Shown here: piece after piece, positions 1 to 8,282 of the stretch
How positions within the stretch are numbered: position 1 is the stretch's first letter
How the letters are laid out: each line of letters opens with the position of its first letter
Source of the DNA: JBCCQH01 sp039024435
GTDB lineage: Bacteria; Bacteroidota; Bacteroidia; J057; JADKCL01
Assembly (NCBI GenBank): GCA_039024435.1
Contig: JBCCQH010000090.1
Location: 1-33,768, forward strand
Direction: 5' to 3'
DNA length: 33,768 bases
Made by a program: the position numbers and the translations under genes
Notes under the pieces: generated by a model
The model's input: the letters and a program-made list of their open reading frames with translations, nothing else
Told to the model about the DNA's origin: nothing
The model's database searches: none

Positions 1-846
1 ATGCCCAATCAGTACGACAGCATCCTTAGGGAAAACTTTTCCAAAATCTTACTGCCCTTCATCCAGCGGCGCTTCAATTTTGAGATTCTGACCGAAGAGG
101 ACCTCCCGGAAAACCTCCAAAAGACGGTCAATCGCCAAATGGACTTCGTCAAGCGCATCACAACCAAGCAGCAAGAAGAGTTCATCCTTCACGTCGAATT
201 CCAAACCCAAAATGACCCCAAGATAATTTTCCGGATGAACCTTTACCACGCGCTATTGCTGGAAAAGTACCAACTCCCCATCCGCTCAGTTGTCCTGTAC
301 ATCGGCGCCAAACAAGCCCAGATGCGCTCGGAGCTCCACCCCGAGGAAATCATGACCGGATTCAAATTGGTGGACCTGCCCAGCATCGACCACCAGGAAT
401 TTTTGAACTCAGATATTCCGGAAGAAATCATCCTGGCCATCCTCGCCGACCACCAGGGCGACGATCCGGTGAAGGTAATGCAGAGCATCCAGCACCGCCT
501 GATTGCGGTGGAGAACGACCCTACCGAACAACAGAAGTTTCTGCAACAGTTGCGGGTTCTAAGCCGTATTCGTAAATTGGAGTATGTATTCAGTGAAAAT
601 GCAAAAGATATGCCATTGACATTTGACATCAAGGAAGATCACTTTTACCAGAAGGGCGTCGCTGAAGGAAAAACAGAGGGAAGAGCTGAAGGAAGGGTTG
701 AAGGAAAAGCTGAAGGAAAAATCGAAGGCAAGATTGAAATGATTATTAATCTCCTGTCCGAAGGCATGCCGATCAAAAAAATCGCCACCATCGCCGATCT
801 CCCAATTGATCAAATTCAGGAAATCAAGAAACAGCACAAACTTTAG
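1..846 (+). CDS. Rpn family PD-(D/E)XK nuclease / putative transposase
   Basis: A 281-residue protein of the Rpn (recombination-promoting nuclease, PD-(D/E)XK transposase-like) type. The opening (MPNQYDSILRENF) resembles the usual start of this family, so the ATG at the window edge is probably genuine, although nothing upstream can be seen. D48 and the E66-x-Q68 pair in HVEFQTQ fit the degenerate nuclease core (D...ExQ instead of ExK). Residues about 216-247 form a run of EGK/EGR tetrads encoded by roughly 12-bp repeats, which is common in these proteins and varies in length by slippage. A short helical tail ends in KKQHKL. Family members are DNA endonucleases linked to RecA-independent recombination; whether this copy is active is unknown. 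Confidence 0.8.
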   Translation: MPNQYDSILRENFSKILLPFIQRRFNFEILTEEDLPENLQKTVNRQMDFVKRITTKQQEEFILHVEFQTQNDPKIIFRMNLYHALLLEKYQLPIRSVVLYIGAKQAQMRSELHPEEIMTGFKLVDLPSIDHQEFLNSDIPEEIILAILADHQGDDPVKVMQSIQHRLIAVENDPTEQQKFLQQLRVLSRIRKLEYVFSENAKDMPLTFDIKEDHFYQKGVAEGKTEGRAEGRVEGKAEGKIEGKIEMIINLLSEGMPIKKIATIADLPIDQIQEIKKQHKL

Positions 847-876
847 AATTTCGGCTTTCCCAAAAGTGTAGAAAGC

Positions 877-1017
877 ATGCCATTCAAACTTGACATCAAA
901 GAAGATCACTTTTATCGGAAAGGGTTCGCCGAAGAAATGCCGATCAAAAAAACCGCCGCTATCGCCAATCTTCCAATTGATCAAATTCGGGAAATCAAAA
1001 AACAGCACAAATTTTAG
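877..1017 (+). pseudogene. Degenerate tandem copy of the 3' end of the Rpn-like gene
   Basis: Directly behind the Rpn-like gene lies an open stretch of 46 codons that repeats its C-terminus. It has MPFKLDIKEDHFYRKG in place of MPLTFDIKEDHFYQKG, and then MPIKKTAAIANLPIDQI in place of MPIKKIATIADLPIDQI. The EGK repeat block and the segment behind it are missing, as is the whole catalytic domain, so it cannot be a nuclease. DNA similarity starts upstream of the ATG. The bases after its stop (from 1018) again resemble those after position 846, which suggests a repeat unit of about 171 bp. It is most simply a remnant of tandem duplication; translation is unproven. Confidence 0.65.
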
Positions 1018-1088
1018 TATTCCGGTTTGCATAAAAGCATAAACCGTATTCCGCCAATATGTGGCGGCCCAAGTAACCTCGGAAAATA

Positions 1089-1123
1089 CAATTGCGAAAC
1101 CTGCCAAGCAGATTTCGCAATTG
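1089..1123 (-). terminator. Hairpin terminator of the TonB-dependent receptor gene
   Basis: Perfect 11-bp inverted repeat (CAATTGCGAAA at 1089-1099, TTTCGCAATTG at 1113-1123) with a 13-nt loop. It lies about 55 bp past the receptor stop codon. On the minus strand the stem is followed by TATTTTCC, so it probably ends that transcript. Confidence 0.55.
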
Positions 1124-1177
1124 CGCTTTCAAGCAGATTTTTGACTGCATCGGTACTTCCCCACGAGGGCCTATGCC

Positions 1178-3664
1178 TCACTGGCCTGGTCCATTACCGC
1201 CACCACTGCCGGCACGGTCGCCCAGGTCTTCAAGTCCCGTCTTGCGCTTGCGGCTGGCTTTCATCTGGTTGTTGCCGAACAGATAAGAGAAGTTGAACCG
1301 CAGGCGGCGGCTTTCCCAACCACCAGTCACAAAAAAGTTCAGATCCCCAAGCTCCTGATTGGACGCCCACTGCATCGTGTAGAGGATGTCCCCCAAAGCG
1401 ACCTTTAACGTCGCACGGTCGTTGAAGAATCGGCGGGTCACCCCGGCTTCGATCCCCCCAAATCCCCGGTTTCGGAAATTGGCGCCCCAAATAGAAGGCG
1501 AAGAGTAGAAACCAGAAAGTTGCAATTTGAACTTTGCTGGAAGGTTAAAGGTCGATTGGTGGTAGATGTTCCAGGTCCACTGGTTGATGTCTACGGAGAA
1601 GTTTTCCTGAGTTTCGGTCAGCAGAGCAAGGTCGGCAGAATCGGCCACGTTGCGGACGTAGGTCACCCCCGTATTCGTGTAGGTGCTCCACCACTTGGTG
1701 ATTTGGCGAGGGTAGCTCACGTTCAGGTTCGCAACGCTGCGCGTAGATAAGTTCAGCAGGGTAATGAACGTCGCGCGCTCTCCTTCGGTACTGGTGATAT
1801 TGGTGAAGTAGTCGGTCGTGCGGCTGTAGCTCAACGTCGTGTTGAGCGTATACTTGTAGGTGTGAGTCAACTGGATATTGTGGGTATACTGCGGCGTCAA
1901 GCGGACATTTCCCCGGCGGAAAGACAGTTCGCTGAGTTGCTGCAAAGCCGGATTGAGGTCTTGATAACGTGGCCGATCAATCCGCCGGCTGTAGCTCAGG
2001 CGGAAAGAATTGATCCGGCTCGGGCTGTAGGTCACTCCGGCCGAGGGAAACAAATTCAGGTAGTTCAGATCCACCACCGAATCCGATACCGGAATCAGCG
2101 CGCTCAATTCCCCAATGGAATTGGTCTGTTCTGCCCGCAGGCCTACTTGCCACCCCCACTTGCCAGTTTGGCGCTGGAAGTTGGCGTACGCTGCATTGAT
2201 GTTCTCCGTGTAATTGAAGAGGCTGCTGTTGTTCACGTCGAGGATTTCCTCGCCATTGACCAGATTGAAGAGGTCAAACCCGGCATCGGTGGAAACATAA
2301 GAAACCTTGCCCCCAAGTCCGAGTTTGCCTTGCCAGAAGGGGCGCTCGTAGTCCGCTTTGAAGGAATAAATGTTGATGTCAACCGGGGTCTGGCTGGTAA
2401 AGTTGTTTTCGAACAAAAAGCTGGTCAGTTGCGGTGCGAAGTAGACATTGGGCTGAATTGAGTTGTTGTCATTGTCGTAAGTGCCGTAATCGGCATCCAG
2501 ATTCAGGGTCGTTCCCTGCCCGTTGTCGTAGCGGTAATTGAGATTGCCATTGAGGTTGGCATTGTTCAGATCGGTCGTCCCGTCCGCAATCAGAATGCTG
2601 TTCGGGGTTGCGGTCTCCAGGTTGTAAATGTTTGTCCAATTTGTACTGGTGATATTGCCTCCCGAGAAAAAGCCACTTCCCGTAAAGCCAATCGTGTGCT
2701 TATCGTTTAAGAAGAAGTCAGTTCCAACCCGAAAATTGTGACTGGTCTGGTCAAAGATGACCGCCGATTCTTGATCAAAGCCAAAAAGATTGCCGGCAGC
2801 ATCCGGTTGGGTGCGGTAGCTGTCCATATAGCTCCAGTCCCGACCATTGCGGATGGAATAGCTCCCGAAGGCATTGAATTTCTTCGTGCGGTAATTGCCG
2901 CTGAGCGATCCATTGTACTTCGAATAGATCTGCGTAGCGTACCCTCCCGATAAGGTAGCATTCCCTCCCAGGTTCTTATCTTTTTTGAATTTGATATTGA
3001 TGATGCCGGCGTTGCCCTCCGCGTCAAATTTCGAGGAGGGATTGGTGATGATTTCAAACGACTCGATTTGGTCGCTCTGGATCGATTTCAGAAGATTGGC
3101 AAGGTCACCCGCGCTAAGGGGCGAAGGTTTTCCGTCAATGTAGATCCGGGTGCCTTGCTTGCCCAAAAGAATGATATTTTCGTAGTTGTCGATCATCACG
3201 CCCGGTGCCTTGCGCAGAAGGTCAAACGCATTTTCGCCGATGGCATTGGGAGTGCCGGCAACATTGAATACGGTCATGTCGGGCTTTACACTGACGAGTG
3301 GTTTTTCCGCCGTGATACGCACGTCCTTGATTTCAGTGGACACCTCTTGCATTTGGACATCGGGACGGGAGACTTCGGCTTTGGCTACCGCAAAGGGCTC
3401 ACTTTGGTGGGACTGGTAGCCTACAAAGGAAACCCGGGTGAAGTACTGGCCTTCGGGAACCGGGGCGAGGTTGTAGACGCCTTTGCTATCGGAGAAGCCG
3501 GCTTTGACGAGGCTGGAATCCGCCGTACTGTGCAGGAGGACATTGGCAAAGGAAACCGGATTGCCTTCCGGATCGAGTACGGTCCCGGTGACGCTGCCCG
3601 ATTGGGCAAATGCAGAAGTCCCGAGCACCACGCCCAATACAATCAGGGTAAAAAATTTAGCCAT
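1178..3664 (-). CDS. TonB-dependent receptor, outer-membrane beta-barrel (OMP_b-brl_3) family
   Basis: An 828-residue outer-membrane receptor expected to take up or sense a ligand using TonB energy; the ligand is not evident. From the chosen ATG the order is a signal peptide (MAKFFTLIVLGVVLGTSAFAQ), a carboxypeptidase-regulatory-like domain (about 25-110), a plug (about 120-230, with GKQGTRIYIDGKP and IESFEIITNPSSKFDAEGNAG), then a large barrel rich in alternating aromatic residues. A basic, glycine-rich tail of about 25 residues follows the last strand. The frame stays open upstream to 3856, but only the Met at 3664 gives a proper signal peptide, and a promoter lies between 3708 and 3737. 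It is divergent from a LytS/LytTR pair that may regulate it. Confidence 0.88.
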   Translation of the reverse strand: MAKFFTLIVLGVVLGTSAFAQSGSVTGTVLDPEGNPVSFANVLLHSTADSSLVKAGFSDSKGVYNLAPVPEGQYFTRVSFVGYQSHQSEPFAVAKAEVSRPDVQMQEVSTEIKDVRITAEKPLVSVKPDMTVFNVAGTPNAIGENAFDLLRKAPGVMIDNYENIILLGKQGTRIYIDGKPSPLSAGDLANLLKSIQSDQIESFEIITNPSSKFDAEGNAGIINIKFKKDKNLGGNATLSGGYATQIYSKYNGSLSGNYRTKKFNAFGSYSIRNGRDWSYMDSYRTQPDAAGNLFGFDQESAVIFDQTSHNFRVGTDFFLNDKHTIGFTGSGFFSGGNITSTNWTNIYNLETATPNSILIADGTTDLNNANLNGNLNYRYDNGQGTTLNLDADYGTYDNDNNSIQPNVYFAPQLTSFLFENNFTSQTPVDINIYSFKADYERPFWQGKLGLGGKVSYVSTDAGFDLFNLVNGEEILDVNNSSLFNYTENINAAYANFQRQTGKWGWQVGLRAEQTNSIGELSALIPVSDSVVDLNYLNLFPSAGVTYSPSRINSFRLSYSRRIDRPRYQDLNPALQQLSELSFRRGNVRLTPQYTHNIQLTHTYKYTLNTTLSYSRTTDYFTNITSTEGERATFITLLNLSTRSVANLNVSYPRQITKWWSTYTNTGVTYVRNVADSADLALLTETQENFSVDINQWTWNIYHQSTFNLPAKFKLQLSGFYSSPSIWGANFRNRGFGGIEAGVTRRFFNDRATLKVALGDILYTMQWASNQELGDLNFFVTGGWESRRLRFNFSYLFGNNQMKASRKRKTGLEDLGDRAGSGGGNGPGQ

Positions 3665-3707
3665 AGATCTGAGTTCAGTTTTAGCGAGTAATAGAGTACG
3701 GTACATA

Positions 3708-3737
3708 CAAACGTAATTTTCGTTGCGAAAGTTCCAA
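3708..3737 (-). promoter_or_regulatory. Bacteroidota-type promoter of the receptor gene
   Basis: On the minus strand TTG (3737-3735) is followed after exactly 19 bp by TACGTTTG (3715-3708). This matches the Bacteroidota consensus of a -33 TTG and a -7 TAnnTTTG in full. The predicted start near 3700 leaves a leader of about 35 nt before the ATG at 3664. Confidence 0.7.
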
Positions 3738-3787
3738 TAATGCCCCAAATTCCCCACGAAGCCTAAGCCAGATCGATGAATGGGCAC

Positions 3788-3842
3788 ATAAATCGACGAA
3801 AATAACTTTCTGTCGTTCGTCGATTTATCTGTCGGTTCGTCG
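3788..3842. promoter_or_regulatory. Candidate operator: 12-bp inverted repeat plus 20-bp-phased direct repeat
   Basis: In the divergent gap between receptor and kinase genes, ATAAATCGACGA (3788-3799) and TCGTCGATTTAT (3817-3828) form a perfect inverted repeat with a 17-bp spacer. GTTCGTCG also occurs twice on one strand, at 3815-3822 and 3835-3842, 20 bp apart. LytTR regulators usually bind two direct repeats about two helical turns apart, and a LytTR gene is the second gene downstream. That it is the binding site is inference. Confidence 0.45.
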
Positions 3843-3888
3843 GTGCGCCCTGGCAAAGTTTTGCCAAGAATTGATACTTTGTTTCAAA

Positions 3889-4953
3889 ATGGAACAATCA
3901 CTTCCTCCTACCGGTAGCGGCACCAGCCGCAAAAATCGCCGCCTGCTGATCATTGTGCTGGTCGCATTGTACCTGGTGATGGGATTTTTCTACCACCTCA
4001 CTATTCAACTCACCTCGGGCTTTGATTCGGATTTCTGGCGGCAGGACATTGTGGACTACGTTCTCAAAGCCCTGCTGACAATTCCGGTGTGGTGGATCGT
4101 ATTTCGGCTCCTGCGCCAACGACCACTCTGGCAGCAATTGACGGCGCATCTGTTCCTTGCCCCGGCTTGGGTCTTTGGCTGGCAGTACCTCTACTACCGC
4201 ACGACCGAATGGTTGGGGCTGTGGCACCTGCAAGGATCCGGAACCTGGTGGGACGTGTACATTCCCGCCCTATTTTACATGTTGCAGTTCGGCATATTCC
4301 ATTTGTACGAGTACCACTACCGCCTACAGGCCCAGCAGCGCCGGGCCTCGGAATTGCGGGAAGTGGCCTTGCGGAGTGAGCTGACCGCACTGAAAGCCCA
4401 GTTGAACCCCCATTTTCTTTACAATACCTTCAACACCATATCCGCTTCGGTGCCCCGGGAAATGGAATCCACCCGCGAACTGATCGCCACCCTCGCCGAT
4501 CTTTTTCGCTACCAACTGCGGGCCTCGAAAGTCGAGCGCGTGCCCCTGGAAGATGAGATCAATTTTGTTCGCCAATACCTGGAATTGGAAAAAGCCCGCT
4601 TCGGGGAGCGCCTGCGGATCGACATTGACCTGCAGCCGGGGACGACCCAGATTCTCATTCCCCCGATGCTCATTCAGCCCTTGGTAGAAAATGCGGTCAA
4701 ACACGGCATCTCCCCCAAAATCGAAGGCGGTACCGTGCGCATCGCCACCCGCATCGTCGGGAAACAGCTCTTGATCCTGGTGAGCGATACCGGAGTCGGA
4801 ATGGGCACCACCATCAATGGCAGTGGCGTGGGCCTGCACAATACCCGCCAGCGCCTGCTCCACCAGTTCAATTCCGAATTGCACCTGTCTGAGAATTCCC
4901 CCTCCGGCGTACAAGCGCAATTTTCCATCCCCCTTGACCGATCCGTCGCATGA
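3889..4953 (+). CDS. LytS/YehU-family sensor histidine kinase
   Basis: A 354-residue membrane histidine kinase of the His_kinase / HATPase_c (LytS-like) type. Four hydrophobic segments (about 19-37, 60-75, 84-103 and 124-140) form the sensor, then a helix leads into the phosphoacceptor box LKAQLNPHFLYNTFN with H175. The ATP-binding domain shows the N box VENAVKHG (N268), the G1 motif SDTGVGMG (D300) and GSGVGLHNTRQRL. There is no extracytoplasmic sensor domain, so the signal is probably sensed in or at the membrane. The ATG at 3889 is preferred over a TTG at 3871. Its stop overlaps the next ATG (ATGA at 4950-4953), so kinase and regulator are translationally coupled. Confidence 0.9.
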   Translation: MEQSLPPTGSGTSRKNRRLLIIVLVALYLVMGFFYHLTIQLTSGFDSDFWRQDIVDYVLKALLTIPVWWIVFRLLRQRPLWQQLTAHLFLAPAWVFGWQYLYYRTTEWLGLWHLQGSGTWWDVYIPALFYMLQFGIFHLYEYHYRLQAQQRRASELREVALRSELTALKAQLNPHFLYNTFNTISASVPREMESTRELIATLADLFRYQLRASKVERVPLEDEINFVRQYLELEKARFGERLRIDIDLQPGTTQILIPPMLIQPLVENAVKHGISPKIEGGTVRIATRIVGKQLLILVSDTGVGMGTTINGSGVGLHNTRQRLLHQFNSELHLSENSPSGVQAQFSIPLDRSVA

Positions 4954-5693
4954 ATATGCTCAAAGTCCTCCTGGTCGATGACGAAGCGCCCGCCCGCTCC
5001 CTGCTGCGGGAATACCTCTCCGATCATCCCGAGTTGGTGATCGTCGGAGAGGCCAACAATGGCGTGGACGCTGTCCGGGCCATCCGCGAATTCCGGCCCG
5101 AACTCGTCTTTCTCGACATCCAGATGCCGGGTATGACCGGGTTTGAAGTGCTGCAGCAACTCAAAGTCATGCCGCAGATCATCTTCACCACCGCCTACGA
5201 TCAGTACGCCTTGAAAGCATTTGAAGTCCACGCAGTGGACTATCTGCTCAAGCCCTATACCAAGGCACGTTTCGCAAATGCCATTCAGCGGGTCCTCGCC
5301 CCCGACACCGGAAACCTGGAAAAACTCCGCCGCCTGACCGAGGGCTTACTGGAAGTCAATTCTACTTCTTACCCCAGCAAAATCCTGGTTTCGGCGGGCC
5401 AGAAACTTGTGGCGCTCAATCCTTCTGACATCTTGTGGGTCCAGGCGGAAAAAGACTATTGCCGCCTCATCACCGCGCAGAAACGCTACCTCAGCAATTC
5501 GGGCATCGGGGCAATGGAGCAACGGCTGGATCCCGAGATGTTTCTCCGGGTCCACCGCTCGTCCATCGTCAACCTCAACGCAATCAAAGAAATCGAAAAA
5601 TACGGCGCGAGCTATGACATCATCATGCAAAATGGAGATGTCGTCCGGGTGAGTCGGGGTTACCTGGATGCGATTCGGAAATTGGTGATGTAG
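4950..5693 (+). CDS. LytTR-family response regulator
   Basis: A 247-residue response regulator. The receiver domain (about 1-120) has the acidic pair D10-D11, the phosphoacceptor D56 in FLDIQMPGM, the conserved Thr in TTAYDQYALKAF, and the switch Lys in YLLKPY. A LytTR DNA-binding domain fills about 145-245 (ALNPSDILWVQAEKDY, FLRVHRSSIVNLN). It overlaps the kinase gene by 4 bp and is the obvious cognate partner. The candidate operator at 3788-3842 and the divergent receptor gene are plausible targets, including autoregulation; this is inferred from position. A second Met (residue 3) is an alternative start. Confidence 0.92.
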   Translation: MNMLKVLLVDDEAPARSLLREYLSDHPELVIVGEANNGVDAVRAIREFRPELVFLDIQMPGMTGFEVLQQLKVMPQIIFTTAYDQYALKAFEVHAVDYLLKPYTKARFANAIQRVLAPDTGNLEKLRRLTEGLLEVNSTSYPSKILVSAGQKLVALNPSDILWVQAEKDYCRLITAQKRYLSNSGIGAMEQRLDPEMFLRVHRSSIVNLNAIKEIEKYGASYDIIMQNGDVVRVSRGYLDAIRKLVM

Positions 5694-6249
5694 GGACGGG
5701 ATCAAAATACCGAACGTTTCCGCTTCGCAAGGGGGACCGGAAATCGACCCGGGCCACCCGGTACATCAGGGGCGCCTGCCATTGCGAAGGCAGCTTGCCG
5801 ATCAGGCCAAGTGAACCGGCAGTCTGCGTGCGGAAACGTCGGGCAGCCATCCATGACCAATGGCTGCGAGGAAGAGGATGATTTTAAATGCTATCGATCA
5901 GATTTTAAGTTTGTATTGTCGGAGTGTTCGCTCGTTTAGATTCATGGCAAATATACAAAACATCGCGCAAAAAAGCGAATACTTTTTGGCAGCAGAACGA
6001 CTTTATAGAATTGATAAACAGGGGTTTATGATAATATTTTTGCGGAGTCTTGCCGGCAATAAATCCGCAAAAACTGACCGATCCAATCCGACTTTTTTTC
6101 CGGAAAAACAATCCGCAGAACACCTGAGGAGTGCCGCGCAGTTTTTGTTGATTCTTCGCAAAAGAGAAGTTCAACCGAATCGCAAAAAATTGCGGTTTAC
6201 GGCGGGAGTTTTTGCCCAACCATTGCGATCTCTGAGGCTTATTCTTGGG
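5694..6249. other. Gene-free intergenic stretch with inverted repeats
   Basis: No credible gene is visible in these 556 bp between the convergent regulator gene and the aldo/keto reductase gene. The GC-rich left part holds nested inverted repeats: ACGTTTCCGC (5714-5723) with GCGGAAACGT (5830-5839), and CTTCGCAA (5723-5730) with TTGCGAAG (5782-5789). The AT-rich right part holds TTTTTGCGGA (6037-6046) and TCCGCAAAAA (6064-6073), a perfect 10-bp stem that may end transcription from either side. Two TAnnTTTG matches (5906-5913 plus strand, 5948-5955 minus strand) drive no recognisable gene. The frames open here have repetitive composition and no family resemblance. Confidence 0.5.
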
Positions 6250-7128
6250 TCAGGGCCAATGCATCGGCAGGAGAATCCGCTCTTCCTCAACCGCCAGCGC
6301 CGCCAGTTGCGGTTCCCAAACCGCCAACTCTCCGGTGAGATCGGCCAGGCGCAAATTCTCCGCAAACTGATCCGTGCCGGCGACGCCCACGATCACCTGA
6401 TCGATTTCCGGTTGCCGCAGGGCAAAGCCCAGGCACAGTGCCGCAATCGACTGACCGCTTTCCCGAGCCAGTTGGCGCAGCCTCCGTAAAGCCGGCAGCG
6501 CCGCCCCAAAATGCGGATCCAAGCCCTCCGGATCCTGAAAAACGAGGCCCTGCAAAAACGCCGAGCGGACGTGGATCTCCACCCCCGCAGCCTTGAGTTC
6601 CGGAAAAACCGTCTTCCAGCGTTGATCGAGCACACTGAAGGGAACCTGGACCATCTCCAAATCCAGCCCCTCGGCGAGTAGGGTGCGTGCATCCGCAGGC
6701 TGGTACAGCGAAAATCCCCGCTTGTCGATCCATCCCGCCGCTTTGAGTTCGGCCATTTCCTCCCAGCGGGATGGCGCCTGTCGGTAGCTGTCCAGGCTGT
6801 GGAATAAGTATCCCGCGAGGTTTTCCCGCCCGAGCCGCACCAAGCTTTCCCGTAGGACGGTAGCCATGTCCGGTTGTGTGCCCGGGGGAAATTTGCTCAC
6901 GATCCGAAACGTATCTGGGGCTACCGACGCGAGTCCGCGGCCGAGGACGCTTTCGCTGTTGCCGTAAGCGTGGGCCGTATCCAGTACCGCAATGCCGCCC
7001 CGCTGGGCGGCATCCAAAATTTCTCGGACCTCGTCCGCTGGAACCTGGCCGCGCGTATTGCTGATGCCGTAGTCCAGCCCAAACTGGACCGTTCCCAAAG
7101 CAAGTTTTTCCCGGTAGGGTCGGTTCAT
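6250..7128 (-). CDS. Aldo/keto reductase of a sugar-biosynthesis operon
   Basis: A 292-residue aldo/keto reductase with a predicted TIM barrel and NAD(P)H dependence. Visible landmarks are LALGTVQFGLDYGISN at the start, the catalytic-site region VLDTAHAYGNSESVLG with the Asp and Tyr of the tetrad, IVSKFPPG with the Lys, and LFHSLDSY where classical members have the His. The nucleotide-binding end includes IDQVIVGVAGTDQFAENL. It is the last gene of pseB-pseC-AKR, and its ATG overlaps the pseC stop (TAATG). Reductases of this type are found in nonulosonic-acid and related glycan loci, where they probably act on a sugar intermediate; the substrate is unknown. Confidence 0.85.
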   Translation of the reverse strand: MNRPYREKLALGTVQFGLDYGISNTRGQVPADEVREILDAAQRGGIAVLDTAHAYGNSESVLGRGLASVAPDTFRIVSKFPPGTQPDMATVLRESLVRLGRENLAGYLFHSLDSYRQAPSRWEEMAELKAAGWIDKRGFSLYQPADARTLLAEGLDLEMVQVPFSVLDQRWKTVFPELKAAGVEIHVRSAFLQGLVFQDPEGLDPHFGAALPALRRLRQLARESGQSIAALCLGFALRQPEIDQVIVGVAGTDQFAENLRLADLTGELAVWEPQLAALAVEEERILLPMHWP

Positions 7129-8279
7129 TATTGTTCCGTAAACGCCAATACCTGCTCGATCACAAACGCTTGTTCGGCATCGGTGAGGGCGGGGAACATG
7201 GGCAAGCTCAGGCAGTGGGCGTAATAGCGCTCGGCTTCGGGGAGGTCGCCCGTTTTCCAGCCTTGATCGCGGTAGAATTTCAGCCGGTGGGCCGGGATGT
7301 AATGCACCTGGGCAAATATTCCCTGTGCGCGCAGGTGATCGTAGAGCCCTTTGCGGTCGGCCACGCGAACCACATAGAGGTGAAAGGCGTGGTAGATATC
7401 GGCGGCGCGGGGCGGAATTTTCACTGAAGTTCCCGCAAAAGCGGCATCGTAGCGCTGGGCAATCGCCTGGCGCCGGGCCATGTACTCAGTTTGCCGCCGC
7501 AGTTGCGACATGCCCAGTGCACACTGCATATCCGTGAGGCGGTAATTGTAGCCGAGGTCCACCATGTCGTAGTACCAGCCCCCGTGATTTTCCGCGAGGA
7601 GATCCGGATTCTTGGTGATCCCGTGGGTGCGGAGAATGGTGAGCTTTTCGTAAAGCGCGGGATCATTGGTGGTGATCATGCCGCCTTCCCCGCAGGCGAT
7701 GTGCTTGACCGGATGAAAACTGAAAATCGCCAAGTCCGCATACTGGCCATCGCCCGCGCGGAAATGCACCTCGGACCCGCGCTTGCGGTAGGCTCCGGGG
7801 GCGTGGCAGGAATCTTCGATCATCCAGAGTCCGTGTTCGTCGGCAAGTGCACGAACGGCGGCGAGGTTCACCGGATACCCAGCAAAGTCCACCGGAATGA
7901 TCCCTTTGAAGTGGCCCTGGGGGTGTAATTCGAGCAGTCGGCGTACCTTATCGAGGTCGAGCAAGAAGGTTTCCGGATCGATGTCGGAGAAGTGGACCCG
8001 GCCGCCGCAGTAAGAGATGCAGTTGGCGGAAGCGGCAAAGGTAATTGGTGAAGTGATGGCCCGGTCCCCGGGCTGGACATCCAAGGCAAGGGCACACAGG
8101 TGCAGGGCGGCGGTGCCATTGGCGACGGCGATGGCGTATTTTGACCCCACGTAAGCCGCAAACTGCTCCTCAAATTGGGCGATGCGCGGCCCCTGGGTCA
8201 AAAAATCGTGTTGCAGGACCTCGGTGACGGCGGCGATGTCAGCGGGGGTAATGTCCTGGCGACCGTAGGGGATTTTCAT
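7128..8279 (-). CDS. pseC: PseC-type UDP-sugar 4-aminotransferase
   Basis: A 383-residue DegT/DnrJ/EryC1/StrS aminotransferase. It is predicted to transfer an amino group, with PLP, to the 4-keto product of PseB, giving UDP-4-amino-4,6-dideoxy-N-acetyl-beta-L-altrosamine for pseudaminic acid. The PLP lysine is K192 in SFHPVKHIACGEGG. VANGTAALHLCALAL, TSPITFAASANCI and IEDSCHAPGAYRK are typical of the PseC subgroup, and MVDLGYNYRLTDMQCALG is the usual fold-type I segment. It starts 3 bp after pseB and its stop overlaps the reductase ATG, so all three are co-translated. Confidence 0.9.
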   Translation of the reverse strand: MKIPYGRQDITPADIAAVTEVLQHDFLTQGPRIAQFEEQFAAYVGSKYAIAVANGTAALHLCALALDVQPGDRAITSPITFAASANCISYCGGRVHFSDIDPETFLLDLDKVRRLLELHPQGHFKGIIPVDFAGYPVNLAAVRALADEHGLWMIEDSCHAPGAYRKRGSEVHFRAGDGQYADLAIFSFHPVKHIACGEGGMITTNDPALYEKLTILRTHGITKNPDLLAENHGGWYYDMVDLGYNYRLTDMQCALGMSQLRRQTEYMARRQAIAQRYDAAFAGTSVKIPPRAADIYHAFHLYVVRVADRKGLYDHLRAQGIFAQVHYIPAHRLKFYRDQGWKTGDLPEAERYYAHCLSLPMFPALTDAEQAFVIEQVLAFTEQ

Positions 8280-8282
8280 GGG

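Noticed and set aside
3068..3691. A 207-codon open frame antisense to the TonB-dependent receptor gene
   Set aside because: Lies wholly inside a well-supported gene and shows no family features.
5860..6489. Open frame of 209 codons in the gap after the LytTR gene, and a 104-codon frame on the other strand at 5905-6219
   Set aside because: Both cover inverted repeats and show no domain; the plus-strand frame runs into the aldo/keto reductase gene in antisense.
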